From NCBI GenBank assembly GCA_040219515.1, contig JAVJSI010000009.1:1-64000 (forward strand): a stretch of 64,000 nt of DNA. Reading direction: 5' to 3'. Shown piece by piece: positions 16,014-24,340 of the stretch. This DNA comes from Acidimicrobiales bacterium (GTDB taxonomy: Bacteria; Actinomycetota; Acidimicrobiia; Acidimicrobiales; Aldehydirespiratoraceae). Every line of letters begins with the position of its first letter. Positions within the stretch are counted from its first letter, which is position 1. Under the pieces are notes generated by a model that saw only the letters and a program-made list of their open reading frames with translations, was not told the DNA's origin and ran no database searches. Position numbers and translations under genes: made by a program.

Positions 16014-17972
16014 ATGATTCGTCTGCCTCTCCGTCGCTTCGCCCTCGCGGTGCTCATCACGCTGGTCGCCTTCGGCGCCGCGCCCGTCGCCGCTGACACC
16101 CCCGTGCCCACGATCAGCTTCATGGGCGGTGGATTCGGCCACGGCATCGGCATGTCGCAATACGGCGCGCTCGGTCGCGCCGAGGCCGGGCACACCTACG
16201 ACGAGATCCTCGGCTTCTACTACCCGGGCACCACCCGTCAGCCGATCCCCGGCCCACTCGGCGACGACAACGACATCGACGTGCGCCTCGGCGTGCGCTC
16301 CACCGTGGCGATCACCCCCGCCGGCGGCGATCTCGCCTTCGCCATGACCGGTGGCGAGGTGTTCGCCACCTCGCCCGGCCCGGTCACGGCGACGTACCTC
16401 CCTCCTTCCGGCCCCGAAACACCGGGCAAATGGCGCCTCCTGGTCGGCAGCGGCGCCGAGCAGGTCGACCTCTGCGCGGCGTCGGCCTGCACCGGCCAGC
16501 TGGGCATCACCACGACGGGAACCCACGTGCTCGTGACCGAGGGCCCCGGAGGCGCCGGTATCGGGGTCCCCCGCGGCGGTCCGTCCTCGGGGGCCTACGC
16601 CCGAGGCAGGATCCTCCTTCGTCCCGGCGCCACCGGCGGCAACTGCGGGAGCGCCACCGACTTCTGCGTCGTGCACGGCGACCTCGCCATCGACGACTAT
16701 CTGCGGGGTATCGCCGAGATCCCCCAGTCCTGGCCCATCGAGGCGCAGAAGGCGCAGGCCGTCGCCGCCCGCAGCTACGCCGCATCCGCCGTCATCCGCC
16801 GAAACGGCAACGGCAACGCGTGGGACGTCGTCAACGACACCGGCGATCAGTACTACGTCGGCTACGGCGTCGAACTGTCCGGCTGCCTCGAGTGGTGCAA
16901 AGGCATCGACGCGACCGCGAACGAGATCCTCACCCACGGTGGCGTCATCGCCGAGACCTACTACTCGGCCTCCAACGGCGGCGCGACGGCCGAGCCGCCC
17001 CACGTATGGGCGTCCGGCTCAACCCGGCCCTATCTCGTCGCCAAGGCCGACCCGTTCGACGGCAACGACGCCAACCCGTACCGGGCCCGAGAGGTGGCCT
17101 ACCCGCTCGCCGACGTTTCCCGCTGGCTCAACGAGTACCACCTGCGCGTCCCCGACGCCGGCGATCAACTCCAGGTCGGCACCGTGCGAGCCATCACGAT
17201 CGAGGACGTTCCCGCTTCCGGCCGCCTCAACTTCGCCGAGGTGACCATCGTCGGCACGAAGAAGACGGTCGTGGTCACGAACTCCGACGGCAGGCCCTAC
17301 GGCGAACGGTTCTACAACGCGCTGAAGCTCGGGTGTCAGGCCACGTTGCTCTGCGATCCACTCGTCTCGTCCAACTTCTCGCTCCTCCGGCTGATCTCGT
17401 TCACCGACGTCGAGTTCGACGACTACTTCTACGTGCCCGTCCTCTGGATGACCACCGAGGAGCTGACCACCGGCGTCACGCCCACCACGTTCGGGTCCGG
17501 AGAGTCCAACACCCGGGGTCAGTTGGCCACCTTCGTCTGGCGTTTCGCGGGCAAACCGCAGGCCACGGTCCCCCACGGGTTCACCGATCTCGTCGCCGAC
17601 AGCTACTACGAGGACGCGGTGGCCTGGATGAGAGAGAACGGCATCACCACCGGCACCTCGCCGATGGAGTTCACCCCCCAGGGCTCCGTCACCCGAGCCC
17701 AGGCGGCCACCTTCCTCTGGCGCTTCGCCGGCGCACCCGAGTCGACGGCCGACCACGACTTCACCGATGTCCCCGACGATCGCTACTTCACCGAAGCGGT
17801 CCGTTGGATGGTCGAGTGGGACATCACCACCGGCACGACGCCCACCACGTTCGCTCCGGAGGAGCCCCTCACCCGGGCCCAGATCGCCACGTTCCTCTGG
17901 CGGCTGGCCGGTGCCCCCGGCGCGTTCGCCGAGGGTGTCGAACTTCCCGCGGCCATGAGGACCACGTCGTGA
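16014..17972 (+). CDS. SpoIID-type secreted protein with three SLH-like repeats
   Basis: The 652-residue protein has a signal peptide (IRLPLRRFALAVLITLVAFG) and the SpoIID start GGGFGHGIGMSQYGALGRA near residue 36. The SpoIID core follows with YLRGIAEIPQSWPIEAQKA near residue 227 and TYYSASNGGATA near residue 310. SpoIID enzymes are lytic transglycosylases that cut peptidoglycan strands lacking stem peptides. From about residue 460 there are three SLH-like repeats with TRGQLATFVWR, TRAQAATFLWR and TRAQIATFLWR. The ATG at 16014 is chosen because it directly precedes the signal peptide. Its stop overlaps the amidase gene by GTGA, which pairs glycan-strand and peptide cleavage enzymes in one operon, as SpoIID and SpoIIP do in other bacteria. 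Confidence 0.92.
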   Translation: MIRLPLRRFALAVLITLVAFGAAPVAADTPVPTISFMGGGFGHGIGMSQYGALGRAEAGHTYDEILGFYYPGTTRQPIPGPLGDDNDIDVRLGVRSTVAITPAGGDLAFAMTGGEVFATSPGPVTATYLPPSGPETPGKWRLLVGSGAEQVDLCAASACTGQLGITTTGTHVLVTEGPGGAGIGVPRGGPSSGAYARGRILLRPGATGGNCGSATDFCVVHGDLAIDDYLRGIAEIPQSWPIEAQKAQAVAARSYAASAVIRRNGNGNAWDVVNDTGDQYYVGYGVELSGCLEWCKGIDATANEILTHGGVIAETYYSASNGGATAEPPHVWASGSTRPYLVAKADPFDGNDANPYRAREVAYPLADVSRWLNEYHLRVPDAGDQLQVGTVRAITIEDVPASGRLNFAEVTIVGTKKTVVVTNSDGRPYGERFYNALKLGCQATLLCDPLVSSNFSLLRLISFTDVEFDDYFYVPVLWMTTEELTTGVTPTTFGSGESNTRGQLATFVWRFAGKPQATVPHGFTDLVADSYYEDAVAWMRENGITTGTSPMEFTPQGSVTRAQAATFLWRFAGAPESTADHDFTDVPDDRYFTEAVRWMVEWDITTGTTPTTFAPEEPLTRAQIATFLWRLAGAPGAFAEGVELPAAMRTTS

Positions 17973-19873
17973 TCTCGCGCCGCCGGGTCCTTCAGACCGC
18001 GGCGGCGGTCCCCGCGCTCGGTCTGCTGCCGGGTTTCGTCAGGACAGCCGGCGCGAACGCCGGCACGCCCGTGGGCGCCGGCGCCATCGTCGAGGCCGAC
18101 GGCCTCACCGGTCTCTCGCTGAGCTGGACGGGCGATACGCACACCGGTGCAGTGGTGCGGGCGCTCGTCGACGGCACCTGGGGCCAGGACATCGAGGTCG
18201 AGAGCGACCACGGCCACGGACCCGATGATCCGTCGGGCCGAGCCCACGGACCCGCCGTGATGGTGCCCGGGGCCGAGGCCTACTGGGTTGCGAACCGGGG
18301 CGTCGACGACCTGCGGGTCCACGAGATCACCGCCCCCGAACGGCGGCTGCGAGCCGCCGCACTCACGATCGTCACCCCGATTCCGGGGCTCGAGATCATC
18401 GATCGCAGCAGTTGGACCGACATCCCCCGCCGCGACACCATCGATTGCGCCCTCACCACCTCGGTGTTCGGTCTCGGCTGTCGCGCCGACGTCGGTCTTC
18501 GCCACGGCATCGTCCATCACACCGTCAACCCCAACGGCTACTCGGAGTCGGCCGTCCCCGACCTGATCCACGGCATCCAGCGGTACCACGTCGACACACG
18601 GGGCTGGGACGACATCGGCTACAACTTCGTGATCGATCGATTCGGCCGCATCTGGCAGGGGCGCGAGGGCGATCTCTACGAACCGATCGCCGCCGGGCAC
18701 ACCACCGGCCTCAACGGCGAGAGCGTCGGCGTCGCCGTGCTCGGCACGTTCAGCACCGACACCGTCCCTGACGCCGTCGTGGAGTCGCTCGGCCTGCTCC
18801 TCGGGTGGAAGTTGAGCCTCCACGGTGTCGACCCACTCGGCCACACGCTGGTTCGGTCGGCGGGCAGCGACCTCGCCGAGCCCGGAGAATTCGTCGATGT
18901 CGACAACATCAGTGGCCATCGAGACAACGGGCAGACGTCATGCCCCGGCACGGTCCTCTACGAACGACTCGACGAGATCCGTTCGGCGGCCGCCGAACTG
19001 GTGCCGGTCTTCGGTCACCTGACACCCACCTACAGTCTCGACGACGTCCGCTGCGAGGGCTGGGTGATCGATCGTTTCTCGCCGGCCGAGGCGCAGGACA
19101 TCGAGATCATCGTCGATGGTGGCGAGCCCATCGTGATCACCGCCGACGGCGAGGTCGACGACCTGGCCGACGACTATCCCGACGCCGGCGCCGCCCACGG
19201 TTTCGACCACACCGTGCCGATCGACCTCGACACCACGTCCATCGTGGTCCGGGCCACGGCCGCCGACGGCCGCACCGCCGATCTCATGGACCTCACCCTG
19301 TTCGCCACGTTCGTGGATGTGGAGCCCACGCGGTTCTTCGCCCCGGGCGTCTACTATCTGCGCCAGAAGGGCCTGACCACCGGCACCCGGCCGGGCCTCT
19401 TCGAGCCGATGGACCATGTCACCCGTGGCCAGATGGCCACCTTCCTCCATCGGTTCATGGACCTGCCGCCATTCACCGCGCCGGCACCCTTCGTCGACCT
19501 GGTCGAGGGTGCCTTCTACGAGGCCGCCGTGAACTGGCTCTACGAGTCGGGCGTCACCACCGGCACCTCGCCCACCACGTTCGAGCCGGAGGCCTTCGTC
19601 ACCCGCGGTCAGATGGCCACGTTCCTGTGGCGGATGTGTGGCCAGCCGGCCGCGCAGTCGTCCGCCGTGTTCTCCGACGTACCCTCGGGCGCCTTCTACG
19701 AGAAGGCCGTCGCCTGGATGGCCGAGCTCGGGATCACCACCGGCATCTCGCCCACCCTGTTCGCCCCGCTCGACAGGATCCGGCGCGGCGAGATGGCCAC
19801 CTTCCTGCAGCGGCTCGGCACCACCCCTGAAGCCTGGACGCTGGTCGAGCCGCCCTCCGCGGTCGACTTCTAG
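17969..19873 (+). CDS. PGRP-type N-acetylmuramoyl-L-alanine amidase with Tat signal and SLH-like repeats
   Basis: The 634-residue protein starts with GTG inside a GTGA overlap. It opens with a twin-arginine-like signal (ISRRRVLQTAAAVPALGLLP). A peptidoglycan-recognition/amidase-2 domain spans about residues 140-335. Zinc ligands are visible as His in GIVHHTVNP and as His and Cys in SGHRDNGQTSCPG, and GYNFVIDRFGRIWQGR is the family core. A beta-rich region follows, then three SLH-like repeats with TRGQMATFLHR, TRGQMATFLWR and RRGEMATFLQR. The predicted reaction is removal of stem peptides from peptidoglycan. The last repeat is the only one of nine in this cluster with the canonical Glu at the motif end. 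Confidence 0.93.
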   Translation: MISRRRVLQTAAAVPALGLLPGFVRTAGANAGTPVGAGAIVEADGLTGLSLSWTGDTHTGAVVRALVDGTWGQDIEVESDHGHGPDDPSGRAHGPAVMVPGAEAYWVANRGVDDLRVHEITAPERRLRAAALTIVTPIPGLEIIDRSSWTDIPRRDTIDCALTTSVFGLGCRADVGLRHGIVHHTVNPNGYSESAVPDLIHGIQRYHVDTRGWDDIGYNFVIDRFGRIWQGREGDLYEPIAAGHTTGLNGESVGVAVLGTFSTDTVPDAVVESLGLLLGWKLSLHGVDPLGHTLVRSAGSDLAEPGEFVDVDNISGHRDNGQTSCPGTVLYERLDEIRSAAAELVPVFGHLTPTYSLDDVRCEGWVIDRFSPAEAQDIEIIVDGGEPIVITADGEVDDLADDYPDAGAAHGFDHTVPIDLDTTSIVVRATAADGRTADLMDLTLFATFVDVEPTRFFAPGVYYLRQKGLTTGTRPGLFEPMDHVTRGQMATFLHRFMDLPPFTAPAPFVDLVEGAFYEAAVNWLYESGVTTGTSPTTFEPEAFVTRGQMATFLWRMCGQPAAQSSAVFSDVPSGAFYEKAVAWMAELGITTGISPTLFAPLDRIRRGEMATFLQRLGTTPEAWTLVEPPSAVDF

Positions 19874-19881
19874 CCTCGGGC

Positions 19882-20949
19882 TCAGCCGTTCGCGTCGGGT
19901 ACCCGGCGGCCGGCGAGTTCGTAGGTCCAGGCGGTGAGATCGTCGACCGGGTCGCCGCACCACGCCAACATGGCTCGTCGCCCGTGGTCGTGGGCCCGTT
20001 GGACCTCCTCGCGATCGGCCAGGACCCGTTCGAGTTCGGCGAAGAACGCCGCCTCGTCGCTGAGCAGGAACGCCCTGGTGAGGCCCCAGCGCTCCTCGAG
20101 TTCGACCTGATACGGGTGGCGTCCGGCCCAGGTGTTGAACCGCAGCGACGGTGTCCCGATGACGCCGGCTTCCGAACACACGGTCTGGCTGTCACCGACC
20201 ACGAGGTCGGCGGCCGCGAGGACGTGGTGGAACCGATGGTGCGCCGCAGTGATGCGCCGCTGGACCAGATCGGCGGGGAGATCGGCCTCCGAGGAGATCA
20301 GCACGGTGCCGGTGGCCGACAACATCTCGATCACCCGGTCGATCTGCGGGCGCGACATCCCGGCCTCGCTCACGTCGTGACTGGCGGTGAACGCGGTGAG
20401 TCGCAGCACGTGGAAGTTCTCGTCGGCCGCGAGCCCGAGCTCGGGGCGGATGTCGGGATCGGGAACGAAGCGTGACGGGTGGAGGTAGAAGAGTTCCTTG
20501 TAGCCCTGGTAGCGCCGGTGCTGGCGCCCGTAGCTCTTCTCGGTCGCGGAGGGACTCGCGATGATGTTCGCCAGCGGCCCGGCCACGTAGTAGAGCAGCC
20601 CGGCGACATGGCCGTCGTCGGTGTCGTACATCACCGGCGTGCGGGTCAGCCGGGCTGCGTGGACGCCGGCCGGCGATCGGGTGAGGACCACATCGGGCCG
20701 AAAGGCTCGGACCGTGCGCAACGCCCGCCAGTCGCGGACCAGCAGCTCGCGGGCCAACCCGAACATCGACGTGCCGGCGGTGGATGCTCGCACGTGTGGG
20801 CGCCGACGGGCCTCGATGAGCTCGACCACCGAGTCCTTCCCGGGCCGGGAGAGCCAGAGGGTCTCCTCGCCGTTGGCGAGCAGCCGGTCCTCGACCGCGC
20901 CGAGCGTCCACACATCGGCGGGGTGCACCGCATCGATCAACACCTTCAT
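19882..20949 (-). CDS. DUF354-like UDP-sugar-type transferase/epimerase fold protein
   Basis: The 355-residue protein, from the ATG at 20949, begins VLIDAVHPADVWTLG and has a two-lobe GT-B-like pattern. FRPDVVLTRSPAGVHAARL lies near residue 85, and a C-terminal lobe has AADLVVGDSQTVCSEAGVIG near residue 248 followed by PSLRFN. This matches the DUF354 family, which resembles UDP-GlcNAc 2-epimerases and GT-B transferases. A longer in-frame start at 21015 would overlap the divergent gene and is rejected. TACCGT lies 8 nt upstream. Its position among glycan genes suggests a sugar-transfer or sugar-modification role, but the reaction is unknown. Confidence 0.75.
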   Translation of the reverse strand: MKVLIDAVHPADVWTLGAVEDRLLANGEETLWLSRPGKDSVVELIEARRRPHVRASTAGTSMFGLARELLVRDWRALRTVRAFRPDVVLTRSPAGVHAARLTRTPVMYDTDDGHVAGLLYYVAGPLANIIASPSATEKSYGRQHRRYQGYKELFYLHPSRFVPDPDIRPELGLAADENFHVLRLTAFTASHDVSEAGMSRPQIDRVIEMLSATGTVLISSEADLPADLVQRRITAAHHRFHHVLAAADLVVGDSQTVCSEAGVIGTPSLRFNTWAGRHPYQVELEERWGLTRAFLLSDEAAFFAELERVLADREEVQRAHDHGRRAMLAWCGDPVDDLTAWTYELAGRRVPDANG

Positions 20950-20957
20950 CCCGGGCG

Positions 20958-20967
20958 ACGGTAGCGT
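20958..20967. promoter_or_regulatory. Ten-base bidirectional -10 element
   Basis: ACGGTAGCGT reads TAGCGT on the plus strand, 6 nt before the ATG at 20974. On the minus strand it reads TACCGT, 8 nt before the ATG at 20949. Both divergent genes would be leaderless and would compete for one site in a 24-nt gap. Confidence 0.45.
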
Positions 20968-20973
20968 CGCGGA

Positions 20974-21870
20974 ATGCCCGACGCGCTCCGCCGACTCCTG
21001 GATCAGCGCGCCCAACCGCTGCCACCCCGGCTACGGACCGCCCTTCTGCTGACCTCGGGCATCGGCGTCGTCGTCGCCTCGGTGTGGGCCTGGCGATCGA
21101 GTGGCCTCGCCGTCGCCGACATCGACTGGCTCCCCATCGTCATCTCGTTCGCGATCGCCGCGCCGGCGAGCCTCGGGTTGAAGGCCGCCGAATTCCACGT
21201 GGCGGCCCGGGTCGCCGACCAGACGCCGCCGGCCCGCCGCAGCGTCGAGGTGGCGGTGATCTCCTCCGCCGCGAACCTGCTCCCCCTACCCGGATCCCTC
21301 CTCGTCACCGTGCGCTCCCTCTCGGAGGACGGCTCGACCTACGGCCGCGCGATCGCCGCATCCGCGGTTCCCGGCCTGGCCTGGCTCGGAATCACGGGTC
21401 TCGTCGGGGGCGTGGCCATCGGCCTGGAAGGCACATGGTGGCTCGCCGCCCTCGTCGTCGCAGCCGGATTCGGCGCCGGTCTGGGCGCGGCGTTGCTGTT
21501 CCGGGCGAACGCGCCGACGGCCGGGCGCGCCGGGCTCGCGGCGGCGGTCATCGCCGTCGAGAGTGGTTGGCTGGCGATCAGCGCACTCCGCCTCGGGCTC
21601 GCGGTCAGCGCCCTGGGCGTCTCGATCGACCCGACGCAGGCCGTGGCGCTCTCCGTGGCCGGGGCGCTCACCGTGGCGATCGGATTCTTCCCCGGCGGGC
21701 TGGGCGTACGGGAGGCGCTCATCGCCGCGCTGGCGCCACTGATCGGCCTCCAGTTCGACACGGGCGTGCTGCTCGGCAGCCTCGACCGGGTGATCTGGCT
21801 CGCGTTCTTGGCCGTGGCGGCCGGCGCGCTCGCGCAGGCCAACCGAGCGGGCCGACGCGCGCTCAGCTGA
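20974..21870 (+). CDS. Lysylphosphatidylglycerol-synthase/flippase-like membrane protein
   Basis: The 298-residue protein has about seven hydrophobic segments and no soluble catalytic domain. ISSAANLLPLPGSLLVTVRS near residue 90 and IGFFPGGLGVREALIAALAP near residue 232 match the membrane part of the LPG synthase/UPF0104 family, where FPGGLGxRE is the characteristic loop. Members without the synthase domain are thought to move or expose lipids or lipid-linked sugars. It diverges from a DUF354-like gene and its 3' end overlaps rmlD on the other strand by 8 nt. Substrate unknown. Confidence 0.75.
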   Translation: MPDALRRLLDQRAQPLPPRLRTALLLTSGIGVVVASVWAWRSSGLAVADIDWLPIVISFAIAAPASLGLKAAEFHVAARVADQTPPARRSVEVAVISSAANLLPLPGSLLVTVRSLSEDGSTYGRAIAASAVPGLAWLGITGLVGGVAIGLEGTWWLAALVVAAGFGAGLGAALLFRANAPTAGRAGLAAAVIAVESGWLAISALRLGLAVSALGVSIDPTQAVALSVAGALTVAIGFFPGGLGVREALIAALAPLIGLQFDTGVLLGSLDRVIWLAFLAVAAGALAQANRAGRRALS

Positions 21871-22699
21871 GGCGGGCCACCAGTTCGGCCAGCGGCGCGC
21901 GGAAGTCGCGGGTCTCGGGCAACCCCGACAGACGCAGGGCCATGTTGTCGAGCACCGAGTTCGCCGGCCGCGGCGCCGGATAGTCCATGCCCAGCTCCTC
22001 GGTGCTGCACGGGTTCACGCGGGACGGATCGGCGCCGGCCGCCGTCGCGACCTCGCGAGCGAACTCGAACCAGCTCACCGCACCCTGGTTGGTGACGTGG
22101 AACAGCCCGGGCCGCCTGGCCAGGGCCAGGTCCCGCAACACCGGGGCCAGGTCGGCGGTGAAGGTCGGGTGTCCGACCTGGTCGTCGACGAAGGTCAGCG
22201 TGTCGTGTTCCCCCAGGAGCCGCAGGATGGTCTTCACCATGTTGTTGCCGTGTTCGCCACACACCCAGGCGGTGCGCACGACGGTGGCCCCGAACCCGGC
22301 CTCGCGCTCGCCGGCCAGCTTCGACCGCCCGTAGACCGACACCGGACACGGTTCGTCCCACTCGTTGTACGGGCCGACCTTCGTGCCGTCGAACACGTAG
22401 TCGGTCGACACCGAGGCGAGGTGGGCACCGACGGCGTGCGCGCCCTCGGCCAGGTGGCGAACGGCGAGCGCGTTGACCGAGTACGCGAGATCGACCTCGG
22501 TCTCGCAGAGGTCGACCGCCGTCAACGCTGCGCAGTTGATCACCACATCGGGGCGCAGCTCGTGGAGCGCGCCGAGCACCATGGCGCGGTCGGCGATGTC
22601 GAGCTCGGGAAGGTCGACGGCGACGACCTCGTGGGGCTCGAGCAGTGGCTGGATCTCCGTACCGAGCTGACCGTTGGCTCCCGTGACCAGGATCTTCAT
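21863..22699 (-). CDS. rmlD: dTDP-4-dehydrorhamnose reductase
   Basis: The 278-residue protein is an extended SDR with NAD(P)-binding KILVTGANGQLGTEI at the N-terminus, SVSTDYVFDG near residue 103 and the active-site Tyr/Lys of VYGRSKLAGE near residue 127. The family feature TAWVCGEHGNN follows. It makes the last step to dTDP-L-rhamnose, reducing the 4-keto group. It is the last gene of the rmlA-rmlC-rmlB-rmlD run, 13 nt after rmlB, with GAGAGG upstream of its ATG. The product feeds the glycosyltransferases of the flanking loci. Confidence 0.95.
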   Translation of the reverse strand: MKILVTGANGQLGTEIQPLLEPHEVVAVDLPELDIADRAMVLGALHELRPDVVINCAALTAVDLCETEVDLAYSVNALAVRHLAEGAHAVGAHLASVSTDYVFDGTKVGPYNEWDEPCPVSVYGRSKLAGEREAGFGATVVRTAWVCGEHGNNMVKTILRLLGEHDTLTFVDDQVGHPTFTADLAPVLRDLALARRPGLFHVTNQGAVSWFEFAREVATAAGADPSRVNPCSTEELGMDYPAPRPANSVLDNMALRLSGLPETRDFRAPLAELVARLS

Positions 22700-22712
22700 C
22701 GAGCTGGGCCTC

Positions 22713-23681
22713 TCATCGAACAGCCGCCGTGTTCGCCTTCAGCGGCTCCCACCAGGCCCGATTGTCCCGGTACCAGGCGACCGTCTTCTCGAGACCCTCG
22801 GCGAAGTCCTGGGCCGGTGCCCAGCCGATGGCCTTCAGCTTCGAGCAATCGATCGAGTAGCGACGGTCGTGACCCAGGCGGTCCTCGACGTAGTCGATGG
22901 CGGACTCGTCACGCCCGCAGAGTTCGATCAATCGGTCGGTCAGCTCACGGTTGGTGATCTCGTTGCCCCCGCCGATGTTGTACACCTGGCCCGGTTCGGC
23001 GTTGCGCAACACCACGTCGACGCCCGAGCAGTGATCGGCGACGAACAACCAGTCACGGATGTTCATCCCGTCGCCGTAGAGGGGCACCGTGCCGCCGTCG
23101 AGCAGGTTCGTGGTGAACAGCGGGATGACCTTCTCGGGGAACTGGAACGGTCCGTAGTTGTTCGATGCCCGGGTGACGATGACCGGCACCCCGTAGGTCG
23201 TGAAGTAGCTCAACGCGATCAGGTCGGAACCGGCCTTCGACGCCGAGTAGGGAGAACGGGGGTCGAGGCCGTCGGTCTCGACCGAGGAGCCCTCTTCGAC
23301 CGAGCCGTAGACCTCGTCGGTCGACACGTGGAGGAACTTGTCGACCTCGAGATGGCGGGCGACGTCGCACATGACGTTGGTGCCGTCGCAGTTCGTGCGC
23401 ACGAAGGCGTCGGGGCCGGAAATGGACCGGTCGACGTGGGACTCGGCCGCGAAGTGCACGACCTGGTCGCAGCCCTTCATCGCGGCGGTGACGGCGTCGC
23501 GGTCACAGATGTCGCCCTCGACGAACGACACCCGCGCCCCGAGCACGTCGGCGATCGAGGCCATGTTGCCCGCATAGGTCAACGCGTCGAAGATCACGAT
23601 CTCGTCATCGCTCGTCTCGAGCACGTGACGGACGTAGTTGCTTCCGATGAATCCGGCGGCGCCGGTGACGAACAGCTTCAT
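22713..23681 (-). CDS. rmlB: dTDP-glucose 4,6-dehydratase
   Basis: The 322-residue protein has FVTGAAGFIGSNYVRHVL at the N-terminus, HFAAESHVDRSI near residue 76, the catalytic region STDEVYGSVEEGS near residue 117 and YSASKAGSD near residue 143. The family C-terminus has NIGGGNEITNREL. It converts dTDP-glucose to dTDP-4-keto-6-deoxyglucose. A strong AAGGAGA ribosome-binding site precedes the ATG at 23681. It lies between rmlC and rmlD in the same operon. Confidence 0.96.
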   Translation of the reverse strand: MKLFVTGAAGFIGSNYVRHVLETSDDEIVIFDALTYAGNMASIADVLGARVSFVEGDICDRDAVTAAMKGCDQVVHFAAESHVDRSISGPDAFVRTNCDGTNVMCDVARHLEVDKFLHVSTDEVYGSVEEGSSVETDGLDPRSPYSASKAGSDLIALSYFTTYGVPVIVTRASNNYGPFQFPEKVIPLFTTNLLDGGTVPLYGDGMNIRDWLFVADHCSGVDVVLRNAEPGQVYNIGGGNEITNRELTDRLIELCGRDESAIDYVEDRLGHDRRYSIDCSKLKAIGWAPAQDFAEGLEKTVAWYRDNRAWWEPLKANTAAVR

Positions 23682-23711
23682 GGACAGGTCTCCTTGGGCA
23701 TCCGCCGACGA

Positions 23712-24281
23712 TCAGGTGGTACGCAGCGAGTGGTAGGGACGGCGATTGGCCGGAAGATCGGCCCGCCGCGGGTTGGCCTGGTCCCGGCCCGACAGGATCG
23801 GGTCCTCGAGACCCCAGTCGGCGCCGATCTCGGGATCGTTCCAGAGCACGCCGAGCTCGTCGGCCGGGTTGTAGTAGCCGTCGACCAGGTAGGTGAGCGT
23901 GCAGTCGGTCAGCGCCGCGAACCCGTGGGCCACGCCGGGCGGAATGTAGATACCGTGGTGCACGTGGTCGGCGGGATTCTCGCCACCGAGGTCGTAGACG
24001 ATCGTCTTGCCGTCGGTCGGGCCACCTTCGCGCAGGTCGTGCAACACGACACGAACCTTGCCGTAGGGGCAGTACCAGTAGTCGCTCTGGTGGAGGTGGT
24101 AGTGCAGCCCCACCACCGCGCCGCTCTGGCGGTCGCCCCGGTTCCCCTGGATCATCTCCCGCTGGCCGGGGAACCAGGAACGCCGGTAGGTCTCGATGAA
24201 GTAACCCCGCTCATCACGGTGGATGTCGGGCTCGACGATGTAGACGCCGTCGATGACGTCACTCGGCGTCACGGTTGCCAT
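23712..24281 (-). CDS. rmlC: dTDP-4-dehydrorhamnose 3,5-epimerase family protein
   Basis: The 189-residue cupin starts VYIVEPDIHRDERGYFIETY and has GAVVGLHYHLHQSDYWYCPY near residue 54. GIYIPPGVAHGFAALTD comes near residue 109 and WNDPEIGADWG near residue 145, all in RmlC order. Compared with canonical RmlC the segment around GLHYH is divergent: the usual GLHFQ is GLHYH, with an extra Trp/Tyr-rich stretch. A related epimerase or isomerase specificity is therefore possible. Its place in the rmlACBD run makes the rhamnose role most likely. GGAGCATTC precedes the ATG. Confidence 0.85.
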   Translation of the reverse strand: MATVTPSDVIDGVYIVEPDIHRDERGYFIETYRRSWFPGQREMIQGNRGDRQSGAVVGLHYHLHQSDYWYCPYGKVRVVLHDLREGGPTDGKTIVYDLGGENPADHVHHGIYIPPGVAHGFAALTDCTLTYLVDGYYNPADELGVLWNDPEIGADWGLEDPILSGRDQANPRRADLPANRRPYHSLRTT

Positions 24282-24340
24282 GAATGCTCCAGGCTTGTTC
24301 TGATCGTGGATGTTTCATCGTGGACTGCGGAAGGATCGGA

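Noticed and set aside
12448-16017. Plus-strand open frame of 1189 codons
   Set aside because: It runs antisense to the pyruvyl transferase and subtilase genes and out of frame with the DPM-like gene. Its composition (Arg/Pro-rich, no domain) is a high-GC shadow.
16430-17968. Upstream extension of the PGRP amidase frame
   Set aside because: This part is Arg/His-rich shadow of the SpoIID-type gene. The Tat signal follows the GTG at 17969 directly.
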